The notes beneath the pieces were generated by a model. It saw only the letters and a list, made by a program, of their open reading frames with translations. It was not told the origin of the DNA and did no database searches. From contig NW_003113978.1 of assembly GCF_000003605.2 (NCBI RefSeq), positions 22,875 through 53,322 of the forward strand: DNA of 30,448 nucleotides, in the 5' to 3' direction. Shown piece by piece: positions 29,502 to 30,448 of the stretch; position 1 is the first letter of the stretch; each line of letters starts with the position of its first letter. A program made the position numbers and the translations under genes. This stretch comes from Saccoglossus kowalevskii (Eukaryota; Hemichordata; Enteropneusta; Harrimaniidae).

Positions 29502-30386
29502 TAGCTCCGCTGTCGACTTTGTCGAGCGGAGCTTATCATATGAGTGATTGTTCGTCGTCCGTGTCAATGTTTTACATTTTCGACTTCTTCTTGAAAACTA
29601 CAAGTCTGAATGCTTTGATACTTGGTGTATATGTACCTTGGGTAGACCTTTCTCAGATTTGTTCATTTCATGATCATATCTTCAATTCTCTAATTTTGGT
29701 GAATATTTTTGTCATTTTAGGTAAAAAGTGATATTTTCGACTTCTTGTTAAAAACCGCAAGTCCAATTGCTTTGATACTACATATATAGGTACTACATGT
29801 GGATCTCTCTCAGATTTGTTCATTATGTAATGATATCCTCAATTCTCTAATTTTGGTGAATATTTGTCATTTTTGGTAAAAAGTGATATTTTCAACTTCT
29901 TGTTAAAAACTGCAAGTCCCATTGCTTTGATATTACATATATAGGTACTACATGTGGACCTCTCTCAGATTTGTTCATTTTGTAATGATATCTTTAATTC
30001 TCTAAATTTGGTGAATATTTTTGTCATTTTTGGTAAAAAGTGATACTTTCGACTTCTTGTTAAAAACCACAAGTCCGATTGCTTTGATATTACATACATA
30101 GGTACTACATGTGGACCACTCTCAAATTTGTTCATTTCATAATGATATCTTTAATTTTCTAATTTTGGTGAATATTTTTGTCATTTTTGGTAAAAAGTGA
30201 TACTTTCGACTTCTTGTTAAAAACGACAATCTTTTATGGTCAAAAATGATATTTTTGAATTCTTGTTGAAAACAGCAAGTCCCATTGCATTGATACTATG
30301 CATATTGTTCATTTTCTAATGATATCTTCTGTTCTTTAATCGAAATGTGCAATGCTAACAGCGGAGCTATCTCAGCCGAGAGGCTG
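29502..30386 (+). mobile_element. Pearl/DTC84-like non-autonomous element with core tandem repeats
   Basis: The termini TAGCTCCGCTGT (29502-29513) and ACAGCGGAGCTA (30358-30369) are exact inverted repeats. At the left the terminus also folds on itself (AGCTCCGCT 29503-29511 with AGCGGAGCT 29525-29533) and is followed by a short CGTCGTCCGTG stretch. The core has monomers anchored at 29581, 29738, 29893, 30050 and 30207 (spacing 155-157 bp). The fifth is truncated to 49 bp, and a partial sixth starts near 30256. Just outside the right terminus is a small hairpin, CAGCC-GAGA-GGCTG (30373-30386). Inverted ends, a microsatellite-like stretch, about 157-bp core monomers and a 3' hairpin match the architecture described for bivalve pearl/DTC84 elements, which others have linked to Helentrons. 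No protein is encoded. Confidence 0.75.
29581..30350 (+). repeat. About 157-bp tandem monomers, four full plus partial copies
   Basis: Each monomer runs from CGACTTCTTGTTAAAAAC through GCAAGTCC.ATTGCTTTGATA, TACTACATGTGGA, TCTCAGATTTGTTCATT, TAATGATAT, and TTTGGTGAATATTTTTGTCA to TTTTTGGTAAAAAGTGATA. Neighbouring monomers are more alike than the first is to the rest, as expected for unequal exchange. The first monomer has TTGGTGTATATGTACC in place of the ACATATATAGGTACTACATG version. Confidence 0.95.
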
Positions 30387-30448
30387 CTTGTTATATCAAA
30401 TGTTCTTTTTCAAGGTCACTCCAAGAAAAAAAAAACATGATGAGAGAT

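Noticed and set aside
1-30448. CRISPR arrays, bacterial operons, phage or viral genes, rRNA
   Set aside because: No repeat-spacer structure, no operon-like ORF runs, no recognisable viral protein and no rRNA-like sequence. The tandem arrays lack unique spacers.

Overview
This is nuclear DNA from an animal, most likely a marine invertebrate. It is AT-rich (roughly one third G+C) and has very few long open reading frames. It holds minisatellites, dispersed repeats, and exon-sized open segments bounded by GT/AG. There are no bacterial-type operons, ribosome binding sites or terminators. A tandem-repeat-bearing mobile element of the kind best known from bivalves ('pearl'/DTC84-like), together with an excess of the palindromes TACATGTA and TACCGGTA, points towards a mollusc or another spiralian. 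That is an inference, not a proof.

Layout. Positions 1-1700 hold a dispersed repeat interrupted by a 158-bp insertion with a 15-bp target duplication. A direct duplication follows, whose two copies carry the same decayed reading frame. Positions 1700-7790 are AT-rich with small tandem repeats (a degenerate short-period array at 2440-2530, a 58-bp repeat at 4763-4911). At 7796-8098 lies an inverted second copy of the first dispersed repeat. About 180 bp further on, a CpG-rich stretch carries the best gene signal in the window: a first coding exon at 8277-8405 with an upstream in-frame stop and a good splice donor. From 11.07 to 12.44 kb there is a 35-copy, 39-bp minisatellite. It is followed directly by about 800 bp of a degenerate repeat with CAAAATGGC...GCCATTTTG palindromes. 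At 13613-13659 is an inverted repeat whose arm contains the 11-nt let-7 seed region.

Downstream, three weaker candidate exons (17076-17101, 23653-23716, 25392-25502) have reading phases that join exactly to the exon at 8277. Together they would give a 109-residue protein ending at a TGA at 25500. I do not recognise the family. A second ATG-initiated segment at 25886 ends at a donor-like site that is itself duplicated 42 bp later, in frame. It is either the first exon of another gene or an ORF in the 3' UTR of the first.

The last 3.3 kb contain two copies of one mobile element in the same orientation. One has a single core monomer (about 27179-27432); the other has four full 157-bp monomers plus partial ones (29502-30386). 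Most other sequence looks intronic or intergenic. All gene calls are unconfirmed by homology or RNA.
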